Shown here piece by piece: positions 26,568-35,131 of a stretch of DNA of 39,730 nt. Numbering within the stretch: position 1 is the first letter of the stretch; each line of letters starts with the position of its first letter. Source of the DNA: JBBDWR01 sp040902745 (GTDB lineage Bacteria > Actinomycetota > UBA4738 > HRBIN12); contig JBBDWR010000007.1 of assembly GCA_040902745.1 (NCBI GenBank), positions 1 through 39,730 on the forward strand. Direction: 5' to 3'. The notes under the pieces are model-generated. The model was not told where the DNA came from. It was given only the letters and a program-made list of their open reading frames with translations, and did not search any database. The position numbers were made by a program, and so were the translations under genes.

Positions 26568-27691
26568 AGGGCTCGCGCCTTGTGATCGACGCCTCTCCCG
26601 CCAGGATGGGTGGGGGGGCGAGCCGAACCCGTGAGCTGCGAGCCACGATCGACGCGTTGGCCCCGGATCTTCGCACCACCATGGTCGTGGCTGAAGCCAT
26701 GGCTCGGGACCTGCCAGCGCCCACGGAGTCGTTCGACTACTTCCGGATCCCGGCTCATTGGCGGTCTGTACCGCTTCGGCTCCTGTGGCAACAAGCACTG
26801 CTGCCACGACACCTCCGCGCGTACCGGCCGGACTGGGTGCTGTCGCCGTTCAACGTGCTGCCACTTGGCTCCGGAGCCCCAGACGGCATTCAGCGGGCGG
26901 TCATCGTCGGCAATATCGGTCCGTTCGAACCCCAGGTGATCTCGACGGGTTCTGCATACCAGCGAGCGCGGAACGACGTGCTGCGGCGGATGACGCTGGC
27001 GAGCGTTCACCGCGCCGATCGTGTCTTCTTGCTCTCGCGTCAGGCAGGGCAACTTCTCGGTTCGGACCTAGATCCTTCGCGAACCACGCTGATCCCCATG
27101 GCCCCTCCACCGCCCGGGGTACTCGCTCGAGCTGCAGCGCGCCTGGACGACCGGCCGATGAAACCGTTCGCGGTCGTCGTCGGCGATCTCTACCCCTACA
27201 AGGCGGTCGAGGACGCGATCCGCGCTGTGGCCCCGCTCCGAACCGCCGGGGTGGCGTGTGAACTCCTCGTTGTCGGCTCCCCCATGGACAGGCGGTATCG
27301 CGAGCGCTTGCGCGACGTCGCGCGACGGCTCGAAGCTCCCGTCAGATTCCTCGGGGCCGTGCCCCACGATCAAACACTCGCCCTCATGAAGGAGGCCATC
27401 GCTACCGTGCTGTGCTCTCGGGTCGAGAACACGAGCAGGGTGCCCGTCGAGGCGATCGCCGCCGGGTCCCCTCTCGTGCTGGCGGACGTGCCGAACCTGC
27501 GAGACACGGCCGGGGACGGAGCCGAGTACTACACCCCAGGTGACGTCGTGGCCCTCTCCGGGATACTCGGGACCCTCGCGACGGATGACGACGCTCGCGC
27601 CGATCTGGTTTCACGAGGACGGCGAGAGTTGGGCGAGCGCGACTGGCTCAGCGCCACGCGCTGCATCCTCGAAACGCTGCAGTTGCTATGA
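26564..27691 (+). CDS. GT4-family glycosyltransferase
   Basis: 375 residues. LVIDASPARMGGGASR at the start is typical of GT4 enzymes of the mannosyl/rhamnosyl type; later FAVVVGDLYPYKAVEDAI, VRFLGAVPHDQTLALM, and a clear EX7E motif ENTSRVPVE followed by AIAAGSPLVLADVPNLRD. GTG at 26564 overlaps the epimerase stop (GTGA), which decides the start. Its end overlaps the end of the convergent glycosyltransferase gene by 6 bp, so the two transcripts meet tail to tail with no room for a separate terminator. Confidence 0.88.
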   Translation: MKGSRLVIDASPARMGGGASRTRELRATIDALAPDLRTTMVVAEAMARDLPAPTESFDYFRIPAHWRSVPLRLLWQQALLPRHLRAYRPDWVLSPFNVLPLGSGAPDGIQRAVIVGNIGPFEPQVISTGSAYQRARNDVLRRMTLASVHRADRVFLLSRQAGQLLGSDLDPSRTTLIPMAPPPPGVLARAAARLDDRPMKPFAVVVGDLYPYKAVEDAIRAVAPLRTAGVACELLVVGSPMDRRYRERLRDVARRLEAPVRFLGAVPHDQTLALMKEAIATVLCSRVENTSRVPVEAIAAGSPLVLADVPNLRDTAGDGAEYYTPGDVVALSGILGTLATDDDARADLVSRGRRELGERDWLSATRCILETLQLL

Positions 27692-28819
27692 ATCGCCAGA
27701 TCGCGCCCGCTGAGCGATCCCGATCGCCTTGGCGATGGCACCCGCATACGCTGCGGGCGTGCGATCGGCGACGGAGCGTGCGATAGCCTCAGCGCTCGTC
27801 GCCCCTGTTCGGATGCTCGCGTCCGCGCGTTGTACCGCTTCCCGGAGAGCATCCCCGTCGGCCGGGTCCACGACGAGGCCGGTCACTCCATCCGTGATCA
27901 GATCGGGCGCTGCTCCGTTCCAGGGCGAGGTGATCGTGAAGAGTCCGCTAGCCAAGGCCTCGCTCGTCACGATCGAGAACACCTCTCGGCGTGAAGGGAT
28001 GAGCATCACGTCGGATCGCGCATATATCTCCGCAACCTGCTGAGAGTCGAGATGTCCGTGCGCGACGATCGGGACACCGCGTGCCGCCGCGGCATCCACC
28101 ATCGAACGCAGAGGACCCGTGCCAACAACATGGAGCTCCGCCCTATCGAGCGACGCCGACTCGAACGCCTGGAGGGCTTCGGACACTCCCTTGCGTTCGA
28201 TCAGTTGCCCCACGAACACGAAGCGCACCGGGTCGCCGGGTTGCCGATCGGCACGCGTCGCCTCGGTTCGACTCGAGAAGAACGGCGTGTCCCCAACATT
28301 GCATCCCACCACGATGCGCGACGCCGGAACTCCTCGCGCCCTGAGGTGCTCCGCGGCGAGCGAGCCATACGTCACGAAGGAATCGACACCGTTGATGAAC
28401 CGGCGCTTCAATCGCGCCACACCCTGGGCCGAGGCGCGCTCCGAATAGGCCGTGCTCCCGAACCACAACGTGAGCGGGAGCCGGCAGGAGCGCGCGTAGG
28501 CCCACAGGGCCCAGTCGTCAGGCGAGGCGTATCCACCGACAACGATCGCGTTCGGTTGTGTGCGCCGCACGACCGGGACGAGGGCGGGGCTGATCCTGGG
28601 ACTCCAATCCCTGTCGGCAACGTGCATTCCCGCGCTGCGGAGCACCCGGTACGAAAACGAGGTTGCCGACAGATCGACGTCCCAGTGGCGATGACCGAGC
28701 CCTTCGGATCCGAAAACCACTGTGAGATCGATCTCCTCCCGCGACGCGAGGGACTCGAAGACCGGGATCCGATAGGGAGCCACGGTGTTCATGACCAGGG
28801 TGACGCGGGTTGCCGACAT
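27686..28819 (-). CDS. GT4-family glycosyltransferase
   Basis: 377 residues. N-terminal VTLVMNTVAPYRIPVFE is the signature of a GT4 subgroup common in capsule clusters; AIVVGGYASPDDWALW, RFVFVGQLIERKGVSEAL, and the EX7E motif EVFSIVTSE follow. Acceptor and donor are unknown. ATG at 28817-28819 lies 5 nt after the upstream methyltransferase stop; the longer open frame to 29212 overlaps that gene and is rejected. Forms a two-gene minus-strand unit with the methyltransferase. Confidence 0.88.
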   Translation of the reverse strand: MSATRVTLVMNTVAPYRIPVFESLASREEIDLTVVFGSEGLGHRHWDVDLSATSFSYRVLRSAGMHVADRDWSPRISPALVPVVRRTQPNAIVVGGYASPDDWALWAYARSCRLPLTLWFGSTAYSERASAQGVARLKRRFINGVDSFVTYGSLAAEHLRARGVPASRIVVGCNVGDTPFFSSRTEATRADRQPGDPVRFVFVGQLIERKGVSEALQAFESASLDRAELHVVGTGPLRSMVDAAAARGVPIVAHGHLDSQQVAEIYARSDVMLIPSRREVFSIVTSEALASGLFTITSPWNGAAPDLITDGVTGLVVDPADGDALREAVQRADASIRTGATSAEAIARSVADRTPAAYAGAIAKAIGIAQRARSGDS

Positions 28820-28824
28820 CCGGT

Positions 28825-29637
28825 TCAGCTCGCTCCGCGAACTTGCACCACGATCGCACCCGTTCGCATCCGGAAGGCGCGCCAGAGGGACGGATGAGAC
28901 AACACTGCGTCGCCGCGGTCCCGGAACCAAAGGATCACATCGAAGGGGTCGATCGACGCCACCGCATCCGAGTCGGACGTCCACACGACGTCGTAGGAGG
29001 GAACGAGCCGGCGGAACGACAGCGTGCGAGCTGAGCGTCGCCCGGTGGAGCGAACGAGGAGCCGCAGAACACGTCGCAGAACCACTCCCGGCAGGCGCCA
29101 CACCAGCGAGTTCCGAATAGGGACGGAGGCCTTGACGAGCTTTCCACCCAACCCGAAATCGGAGTACGGGCGCACCGCGTAGCCGCGAGCCGCCCACGTG
29201 CGGCAGAACCACGCGGGGGCGATGTAGAGGAGGCCTCCGCCTTGCACCACCCGTCGTAGTTCCTCGAGCGCCCGTCCCGGATCAGGAACATGCTCGAGTG
29301 TGGTCACGGTCCAGGCAGCATCGAAGGCATCGCTGCGAAATGGCAGGTCCGTCGCCGAGGCAGCGACGAAGGGTTTGCGAATGTCCCTACCCGCCACCTC
29401 CGAGAGGTCGACACCCACATAGTCTTCAACGACCTCCGAAAGCCCGCCCTTGCCGCATCCGACTTCGAGGCACCGAGCGTCGCGTATCGAGTACCCGTCG
29501 ACGAACTCCGCCACCACCGAGTACCTCGGGTGACCGTCGTCTGCAGACCGAGCAGTTCGTGAATAGCGTCCGTGCAGGTACTGAGCGTCGTACGCGCTCT
29601 TGAGATCGGGCTGGTCGCTCGGCTCGGGATTCGGCAT
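28825..29637 (-). CDS. Class I SAM-dependent methyltransferase
   Basis: 270 residues. Motif I CLEVGCGKGGLSEVV, VGVDLSEV, TDLPFRSDAFDAAWTVTTLEHVPDP split across motifs II and III, and VVQGGGLLYIAPAWF. Methyltransferase_11 pattern; the substrate is probably a sugar of the polymer, by context. A long C-terminal part (about 160-270) rich in Arg and hydrophobics may contact the membrane or substrate lipid. I use the ATG at 29635-29637; a TTG six codons upstream is possible. Divergent from the dehydratase at 29730; TATGGT on minus and TATACT on plus overlap at 29685-29694. Confidence 0.85.
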   Translation of the reverse strand: MPNPEPSDQPDLKSAYDAQYLHGRYSRTARSADDGHPRYSVVAEFVDGYSIRDARCLEVGCGKGGLSEVVEDYVGVDLSEVAGRDIRKPFVAASATDLPFRSDAFDAAWTVTTLEHVPDPGRALEELRRVVQGGGLLYIAPAWFCRTWAARGYAVRPYSDFGLGGKLVKASVPIRNSLVWRLPGVVLRRVLRLLVRSTGRRSARTLSFRRLVPSYDVVWTSDSDAVASIDPFDVILWFRDRGDAVLSHPSLWRAFRMRTGAIVVQVRGAS

Positions 29638-29688
29638 CCGGTTGCGCAGGATCAAATGGAAAGGGGCCGTCGGCGCACGGGCTCACCA

Positions 29689-29694
29689 TATACT
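29689..29694 (+). promoter_or_regulatory. Predicted -10 box in a divergent intergenic region
   Basis: TATACT on plus, about 35 nt before the GTG at 29730, overlaps a minus-strand TATGGT that could serve the divergent methyltransferase. No convincing -35 on either strand. Confidence 0.35.
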
Positions 29695-29729
29695 CACCAA
29701 CACCTGGCTAACGGAGCCGGGCACGCTCA

Positions 29730-30824
29730 GTGGACGCATCCGACCAGCGAACTTCGACGATTCTCGAGCCGGAGCTCCGCCAGGAGCTCGACGGCGCGAC
29801 GTGTGTCGTCACCGGGGCGGACGGGTTCATGGGCTCGCACCTGGTTGAAGCGCTCCTCGAGGCGGGTGCCGATGTCCACGCGATCGTGCGCGCGACGTCG
29901 AGCGGGCGGCTCAACAACATCGCGCATCTCGCGCACCGGCTCGTGATCCACGAACTCGACATCATCGACTCGCACGCGGTGCGACGAGCACTCGCCGATC
30001 TGCGGGGGACCCGGCCGTTGATCTTCCACCTGGCCGCGCAGGCGCACGTGGGCGAATCGTGGACACGTCCGTTCGAGACCGCGACCGTCAACTTCATCGG
30101 TACCCTCGCTCTGCTGCAATCGATCGTTGATCTCGATCTCGAGATCCGGATGTTCGACACCGCCGGAACGTCCGAGGAGTACGGCAACGTCGCGGACGAG
30201 ATCCGTGACACGCACCGCTTCGACGAGCACGGCAGGCCGGTCTTCGCGGAGTGGTCTCCACTGAACCCCAAGAGCATCTACGCGACCAGTAAAGTCGCGG
30301 CCGACTTCTTGACGCTGAACTACTTCGACGCGTACGGCATCCCGACCGTCGTCACGCGGATGTTCAACAACTACGGACCGCGTCAGAACCCCCGGTACGT
30401 GACCGGAACGATCATCACGCAAGCCCTCTCGCTCGATGAGGTGCGGCTCGGCACGCTCGATACGATGCGGGACTTCTGCTACTGCATCGACGGGGTCCGC
30501 GGACACGTCGCCGTCGCGACCAAGGGCAAGGCCGGCGAGGTCTACTGCTATGGGCAGGGGACCAACACCACGATCGGCGACTGGGCCGAGCGCATCCTCA
30601 AGGTCGGGCACGAGCAAGGGTTCTGGCCGGAGCGGCAGATCGTGACCGATCCCGAGCGCACACGTCCCGGTCAGAGCGACGTGCTGGCTCTGCGGGTCGG
30701 CTACGAGAAGTTGCATCAGGAGACCGGGTGGGAGCCGACGTGGTCGTGGGACGCGGGCATCGCCGAGACGATCGCGTGGTACGCGGCCAACCCCGAACGT
30801 TGGAGCGGGAAGGTGGACTGGTGA
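29730..30824 (+). CDS. NAD-dependent sugar-nucleotide 4,6-dehydratase, probably on GDP-mannose
   Basis: 364 residues, extended SDR. GADGFMGSHL near 30-39, FHLAAQAHVGESW, DTAGTSEEYG, and YATSK with the catalytic Tyr/Lys; then MFNNYGPRQNPRYVTGTII and the C-terminal MRDFCYCIDGVRGHVAVA. These mark a 4,6-dehydratase; the gene directly before a GDP-fucose-synthase homologue suggests GDP-mannose as substrate, but dTDP- or UDP-sugar dehydratases are close relatives. GTG start at 29730; no clear Shine-Dalgarno. First of the plus-strand run that ends with the Wzz-kinase. Confidence 0.8.
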   Translation: MDASDQRTSTILEPELRQELDGATCVVTGADGFMGSHLVEALLEAGADVHAIVRATSSGRLNNIAHLAHRLVIHELDIIDSHAVRRALADLRGTRPLIFHLAAQAHVGESWTRPFETATVNFIGTLALLQSIVDLDLEIRMFDTAGTSEEYGNVADEIRDTHRFDEHGRPVFAEWSPLNPKSIYATSKVAADFLTLNYFDAYGIPTVVTRMFNNYGPRQNPRYVTGTIITQALSLDEVRLGTLDTMRDFCYCIDGVRGHVAVATKGKAGEVYCYGQGTNTTIGDWAERILKVGHEQGFWPERQIVTDPERTRPGQSDVLALRVGYEKLHQETGWEPTWSWDAGIAETIAWYAANPERWSGKVDW

Positions 30825-30859
30825 GCACGAGCCCGTTCGCGCCGCGCATCGAGCGCTGA
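30821..30859 (+). other. 12-codon mini-ORF between dehydratase and fucose synthase
   Basis: A GTG overlaps the dehydratase stop (GTGA) and reads MSTSPFAPRIER before a TGA 2 nt upstream of the next gene's GTG. It has the spacing of a coupled reading frame and could carry ribosomes to the weak fcl start, or it is chance. No evidence for a functional peptide. Confidence 0.25.
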
Positions 30860-30861
30860 GC

Positions 30862-31797
30862 GTGTCCGCCGAACGCATCCTCGTCACCGGAGGTTCGGGG
30901 TTCCTCGGGCAACGCGTGGTCCGCGAGCTGACCGCAAGCGATCGGGAAGCGACGGTCGTCGCCCTCGGGTCGGCCGACGCCGACCTGCGGGACACCAACC
31001 AGATCCGAGGCGTCTTGCACGAGCACCGTCCCGATGTCGTCGTCCACCTTGCCGCCGTCGTCGGCGGGATCGGTCCGAACCGCGAGCATCCGGGACGGTT
31101 CTTCTACGAGAACGCGATCATGGGGATCGAGCTGATGGAGCAGGCGCGGCGCGCGGGCGTCGAGAAGTTCGTCCAGGTCGGAACCGTCTGTTCCTACCCC
31201 AAGCACACGCCGGTGCCGTTCCGCGAAGACGACCTGTGGGACGGCTATCCGGAGGAGACCAACGCGCCGTACGGACTCGCCAAGAAGATGCTGCTGGTCC
31301 AGGCGCAAGCCTATCGCCAGGAGTACGGGTTCGACGCGATCTACCTGATCCCCGTGAACCTCTACGGCCCCGGCGACAACTTCGACCCCGAGACCTCCCA
31401 TGTGATCCCGGCATTGATCCGCCGCTACACCGAGGCGCGGGACGCAGGGACCCAGCGCGTCACCAACTGGGGAACGGGGACGCCGACCCGCGAGTTCCTG
31501 TTCGTCGACGACGCTGCACGGGCGATCCGGCTCGCCACCGAGTCGTACGAAAGAGCCGATCCCGTCAACCTCGGGTCGGGTGAGGAGATCTCGATCCGCG
31601 ATCTGGCGGAGAAGGTCGCGAAGCTCGTGGGCTACCAGGGTGAGATCGCCTGGGATAACTCCAAGCCCGACGGGCAGCCGCGGCGGCGACTGGACATCTC
31701 CCGCGCCGAGCAGTCGTTCGGATTCCGTGCCGAGGTAGGTCTCGACGACGGGCTGCGGCGCACCGTCGAGTGGTACGGGGAGCAGCGCGCCGGGTGA
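30862..31797 (+). CDS. fcl: GDP-L-fucose synthase (4-keto-6-deoxymannose epimerase/reductase)
   Basis: 311 residues, NADPH-dependent. GGSGFLGQRV near 10-19, LAAVVGGIGPNREHPG, the diagnostic FYENAIMGIELMEQARRAGV, GTVCSYPK (Cys kept, Thr in place of the usual Ser), and PYGLAKKM with the catalytic Tyr/Lys. It converts GDP-4-keto-6-deoxymannose to GDP-L-fucose, or to a related deoxysugar, using the product of the preceding dehydratase. GTG at 30862 is the start; its stop overlaps the next gene by 4 nt. manA/manB/manC are not in the window, so GDP-mannose must come from elsewhere. Confidence 0.92.
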   Translation: MSAERILVTGGSGFLGQRVVRELTASDREATVVALGSADADLRDTNQIRGVLHEHRPDVVVHLAAVVGGIGPNREHPGRFFYENAIMGIELMEQARRAGVEKFVQVGTVCSYPKHTPVPFREDDLWDGYPEETNAPYGLAKKMLLVQAQAYRQEYGFDAIYLIPVNLYGPGDNFDPETSHVIPALIRRYTEARDAGTQRVTNWGTGTPTREFLFVDDAARAIRLATESYERADPVNLGSGEEISIRDLAEKVAKLVGYQGEIAWDNSKPDGQPRRRLDISRAEQSFGFRAEVGLDDGLRRTVEWYGEQRAG

Positions 31798-33008
31798 AGA
31801 TCCTCGTCGTTAACCAGTACTTCTGGCCCGACACGGCATCGACGAGCCAGCTGCTGACGGAGCTGTGCGAGGACCTGGCCGAACACCACGAGGTCACGGT
31901 GGTCGCCGGTCGCCCGTCGTACAACCCCAGCGAGGTCGACCGGCGCCGGGGATTGGTGAGCCGGGAACGTCACGGCCGCATGCGCGTGCTGCGCACCTGG
32001 TCGACCTCGTTCCACCGATCCCACATGCCGGGAAGGCTCGCGAACTACGGCACGTACCTCACCTCGTGCATCGTCGGCGCGATGCGCGCCGAGCGACCCG
32101 ACGTGGTGCTGACGATGACCGACCCACCCGTGGTTGCGGCGGCTGCGATGGTGGCGAGTCGGGCGCGCCGGGTCCCGTTCGTCTACGTGAACCAGGACGT
32201 GTTCCCCGAGGTCGCGGTTGCCCTCGGAAGGCTGCGGAACCGGGTCGTCGAGGCGGGGCTCCGTTCGACCAACAAGCGCCTGCGCGCGTCGGCGGCGCGC
32301 GTCGTCGCGATCGGTCGCGACATGCGCCAACGACTGCTCTCTCTCGGCTGCCCTCCGTCGTCGATCGAGGTGATCCCCAATTGGGCCGACGGCTCGGCGA
32401 TCCGACCTCTCGTGGGCCTTTCGGCGCTGCGCGCGCGCGAGGGATGGAACGACCGCTTCGTCGTGATGCACTCTGGCAACGTCGGGCTCTCGCAAGGGCT
32501 CGATGCGGTGATCGGCGCGGCGGAGGTCCTGCGCGACGACGAACAGATCGTGTTCGCGATCGTCGGTGACGGAGCGGCGCGCGCGGCGCTGGAGACGCGC
32601 GTCGCGACGGCTCGTTTGGGCAACGTGCGGTTCTTGCCCTATCAGCCGAAGGCGGATCTCACCGACTCGCTCGGCGCAGCCGATATTCACCTGATCGGCT
32701 TACAGCGAGGCCTCGGCGGCTACATCGTCCCGAGCAAGCTCTACGGGATCATGGCCGCCGGAAAGCCCTACGTCGCAGCGATCGATCCGGACACCGAACC
32801 CGCCCTCGTCGCGCACGAATACGGCTGCGGATTGCGCGCCGAACCCGACGACCCGCGATCGTTGGCGGACGCGATCCGGCGGGCTCGCACGGGCCCCCTC
32901 TCCGAGATGGGAGCGCACGGCCGCGAAGCCTTCAATCACCTATATGACCGACCCAAAGCCACCGATTCCTATCGATCCCTGCTGGAAGAGGTCGTTTCGA
33001 GGGGTTAG
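31794..33008 (+). CDS. WbuB/WcaI-like GT4 glycosyltransferase
   Basis: 404 residues. The N-terminus VKILVVNQYFWPDTASTSQLL is typical of the WbuB-type subgroup, which includes fucosaminyl and fucosyl transferases; the C-terminal VPSKLYGIMAAGKPYVA is the matching donor-site block. VMHSGNVGLSQGLD marks the start of the C-terminal Rossmann domain. Its place directly after fcl suggests the 6-deoxy sugar made there is its donor; this is inference. GTG at 31794 overlaps the fcl stop (GTGA), with GGGGAG about 11 nt upstream. Confidence 0.9.
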   Translation: MKILVVNQYFWPDTASTSQLLTELCEDLAEHHEVTVVAGRPSYNPSEVDRRRGLVSRERHGRMRVLRTWSTSFHRSHMPGRLANYGTYLTSCIVGAMRAERPDVVLTMTDPPVVAAAAMVASRARRVPFVYVNQDVFPEVAVALGRLRNRVVEAGLRSTNKRLRASAARVVAIGRDMRQRLLSLGCPPSSIEVIPNWADGSAIRPLVGLSALRAREGWNDRFVVMHSGNVGLSQGLDAVIGAAEVLRDDEQIVFAIVGDGAARAALETRVATARLGNVRFLPYQPKADLTDSLGAADIHLIGLQRGLGGYIVPSKLYGIMAAGKPYVAAIDPDTEPALVAHEYGCGLRAEPDDPRSLADAIRRARTGPLSEMGAHGREAFNHLYDRPKATDSYRSLLEEVVSRG

Positions 33009-33057
33009 ATTCCCGGGAAACCCGCTACTCACCTTCCCGACCCTTGAGGATCTCGCA

Positions 33058-34056
33058 TTGCGATACCTGATCACCGGCGGTGCCGGTTTCATCGGCTCGC
33101 ACCTGTCTGACGCACTGATCGGTCGCGGCGACGTCGTGATCGCGCTGGACGACGAGTCGACGGGAACTGCCGACAACGTTCGCCACCTGCTCGAACATCC
33201 CAACTACACGTTCCGCCACGGGACGATCCTCGATCATCCATTGTTGTCGATGCTGGCCGGCCAGGTCGACGTCATCGTGCACCTCGCGGCGGCCGTCGGC
33301 GTCAAGCTGATCGTCGATCGACCGCTCGAGTCGCTGATCACCAACATCCGGGGAACGGAGATCGTTTTGGACGCCGCGGCGCGAGCGGGCAGCAAAGTCT
33401 TGATCACCTCGACCTCGGAGATCTACGGGAAGAACACCACCGGTCCCCTGCACGAGGACGCCGACCGCATCCTAGGTTCGCCGTACAAGTCGCGCTGGTC
33501 CTACAGCACAGCGAAGGCGGTCGACGAGATCCTCGCGAACGCGTATTGGCGCGAACGCGAGCTGCCGACGATCGTGGTCCGGCTCTTCAACTGTGTCGGG
33601 CCGCGCCAGACGGGCGAGTACGGCATGGTCGTCCCGGGATTCGTCCGCCAGGCCCTCGCCGGCGAGGACCTCACCGTGTACGGGGACGGCGAACAGCGCC
33701 GCTGCTTCTGTCACGTGTCGGACACCGTCGACGCGCTGTTGGGCCTGCTCGGACACCCCGGAGCTGTCGGTGAGGTGTTCAACGTCGGCGCCGACCAGGA
33801 ACTGTCGATGAACGAGCTCGCCGGGCGCGTGATCGCCGCCACACGGTCGCGTTCCGGGGTCGTGCACGTGCCCTACGACGAGGCGTACGAGGAAGGATTC
33901 GAGGACATGCAGCGTCGTGTTCCCGACATCTCCCGCATCCGGGCGCTGACCGGATGGGAACCGACGCGGTCGCTGGACATGATCCTGGACGACGTCGTGA
34001 CGTTCGAGCGCGGACGCGCGCAGGTGAGCGACCTCGGCATCGATCGGACGGCATGA
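33058..34056 (+). CDS. NAD-dependent sugar-nucleotide epimerase/decarboxylase (extended SDR)
   Basis: 332 residues from the TTG at 33058, which has GAGG 8 nt upstream and puts RYLITGGAGFIGSHL right at the N-terminus. An ATG at 32944 would add 38 unrelated residues and overlap the glycosyltransferase. STSEIYGKN, WSYSTAK with the catalytic Tyr/Lys, LFNCVGPRQTGEYGMVVPGF and YGDGEQRRCFCHV are closest to UDP-glucuronate decarboxylase / 4-epimerase relatives. If it decarboxylates UDP-GlcUA it would yield UDP-xylose; epimerisation is equally possible. Coupled to the next gene by ATGA overlap. Confidence 0.85.
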   Translation: MRYLITGGAGFIGSHLSDALIGRGDVVIALDDESTGTADNVRHLLEHPNYTFRHGTILDHPLLSMLAGQVDVIVHLAAAVGVKLIVDRPLESLITNIRGTEIVLDAAARAGSKVLITSTSEIYGKNTTGPLHEDADRILGSPYKSRWSYSTAKAVDEILANAYWRERELPTIVVRLFNCVGPRQTGEYGMVVPGFVRQALAGEDLTVYGDGEQRRCFCHVSDTVDALLGLLGHPGAVGEVFNVGADQELSMNELAGRVIAATRSRSGVVHVPYDEAYEEGFEDMQRRVPDISRIRALTGWEPTRSLDMILDDVVTFERGRAQVSDLGIDRTA

Positions 34057-35111
34057 GCGACGAACTCCGCTACGTGCTCGCGTTCGGCGTGACGTTCCTC
34101 GGCGCCCTGTTGCTGACGCCGGTGGCGGGCCGCGTGGCCCACCGTACGGGGACGATCTCCCACCCGCGGGACGACCGGTTCAACAGCCAGGCCATCCCCT
34201 ACCTCGGAGGGCTCGCGATCGCCGGGGGCCTGGTCATCACGGGAGCGATCACCACCGGGATCAGCGCGGAGATCGTGACGATCCTGCTGGCGGGCCTGGT
34301 GCTCGGCGGACTCGGACTGATCGACGACGTGCGCAACGTCGGACCGGTCGTCAAGGTGATCGTGGAGGTCGGCGCCGGTCTCGCCCTGTGGTTCGCAGGC
34401 GTGCGCGCAGGGTTCTTCGGCGTGGAGGCGCTCGACGCGGTGCTCACGGTGGCATGGGTCGTCGCGGTCACCAACGCCTTCAACCTGCTGGACAACATGG
34501 ACGGCATCGCCCCCGGGGTGGCCGCGATCTCCGGACTCGGGTTCTTCGCGATCGCCGCGAGCGAGGGTGACTACCTCGTGGGATCCCTCGCCTTGGGCGT
34601 GGCCGGCGCAAGCTTCGGGTTCCTTCGCTACAACTTCCCGCCGGCGCGCATCTTCCTTGGGGACGCCGGGTCGCTGATGATCGGGTTCTTGCTCGCCGCC
34701 CTCGGTCTCAAGCTCGACCTCGTGGGACCGGACGAACTCGTTCGCGCGGTGATCCCCGCCCTGCTGCTCGCGATCCCACTGTTCGACATGCTGCTGGTGA
34801 TCGCGGCACGCTCGCGCGACGGGCGCCCCGTCTACAAGGGTGGCACCGATCACGCGGCCCACCGGCTGTCGGCTCGCGGTTTCTCTCCGCGCGCCGTGGC
34901 GCTGACCGCGTTCGCCACCCAGCTCGTGTGCTGCTCGCTCGCGTTCGTGCTGTACCGCTCGGCCGACGGCATCGTGCTGGGAGCCTCCCTGATCACCGCC
35001 GCATCGGCCCTGGTGGCCTGGACGCTCTTTCTGCGGATGGAAGGTGTTGTGCCGGGCGCCATGGGCGAAGAGGCCCAGTCGGTGCGCCCCGAGACACCAC
35101 CCGCGAGCTAG
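34053..35111 (+). CDS. PNPT-family polyprenyl-phosphate phosphosugar transferase (WecA/WbpL/TagO type)
   Basis: 352 residues, about 10-11 membrane helices. Family residues are present: LIDDVRN with Asp91-Asp92, TNAFNLLDNMDG near 140-151 (catalytic Asp/Asn region), FLGDAGS at 201-207, and the C-terminal GGTDHAAHRL. Such enzymes attach the first sugar-1-phosphate to undecaprenyl phosphate and so start repeat-unit synthesis. MraY is unlikely because of the context. ATG at 34053 overlaps the epimerase stop by 4 nt. The Wzz-kinase gene follows with 20 nt between. Confidence 0.92.
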   Translation: MSDELRYVLAFGVTFLGALLLTPVAGRVAHRTGTISHPRDDRFNSQAIPYLGGLAIAGGLVITGAITTGISAEIVTILLAGLVLGGLGLIDDVRNVGPVVKVIVEVGAGLALWFAGVRAGFFGVEALDAVLTVAWVVAVTNAFNLLDNMDGIAPGVAAISGLGFFAIAASEGDYLVGSLALGVAGASFGFLRYNFPPARIFLGDAGSLMIGFLLAALGLKLDLVGPDELVRAVIPALLLAIPLFDMLLVIAARSRDGRPVYKGGTDHAAHRLSARGFSPRAVALTAFATQLVCCSLAFVLYRSADGIVLGASLITAASALVAWTLFLRMEGVVPGAMGEEAQSVRPETPPAS

Positions 35112-35114
35112 ACT
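35109..35114 (+). promoter_or_regulatory. Possible -10 box before the Wzz-kinase gene
   Basis: TAGACT overlaps the end of the PNPT gene and lies 17 nt before the GTG at 35132. No good -35; read-through from upstream is at least as likely. Confidence 0.25.
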
Positions 35115-35131
35115 CGACCTCCGGAGGCGAC

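Noticed and set aside
32944..33057. Upstream ATG start for the epimerase at 33058
   Set aside because: Adds 38 residues with no family similarity, overlaps the glycosyltransferase end, and the TTG at 33058 has a proper Shine-Dalgarno.
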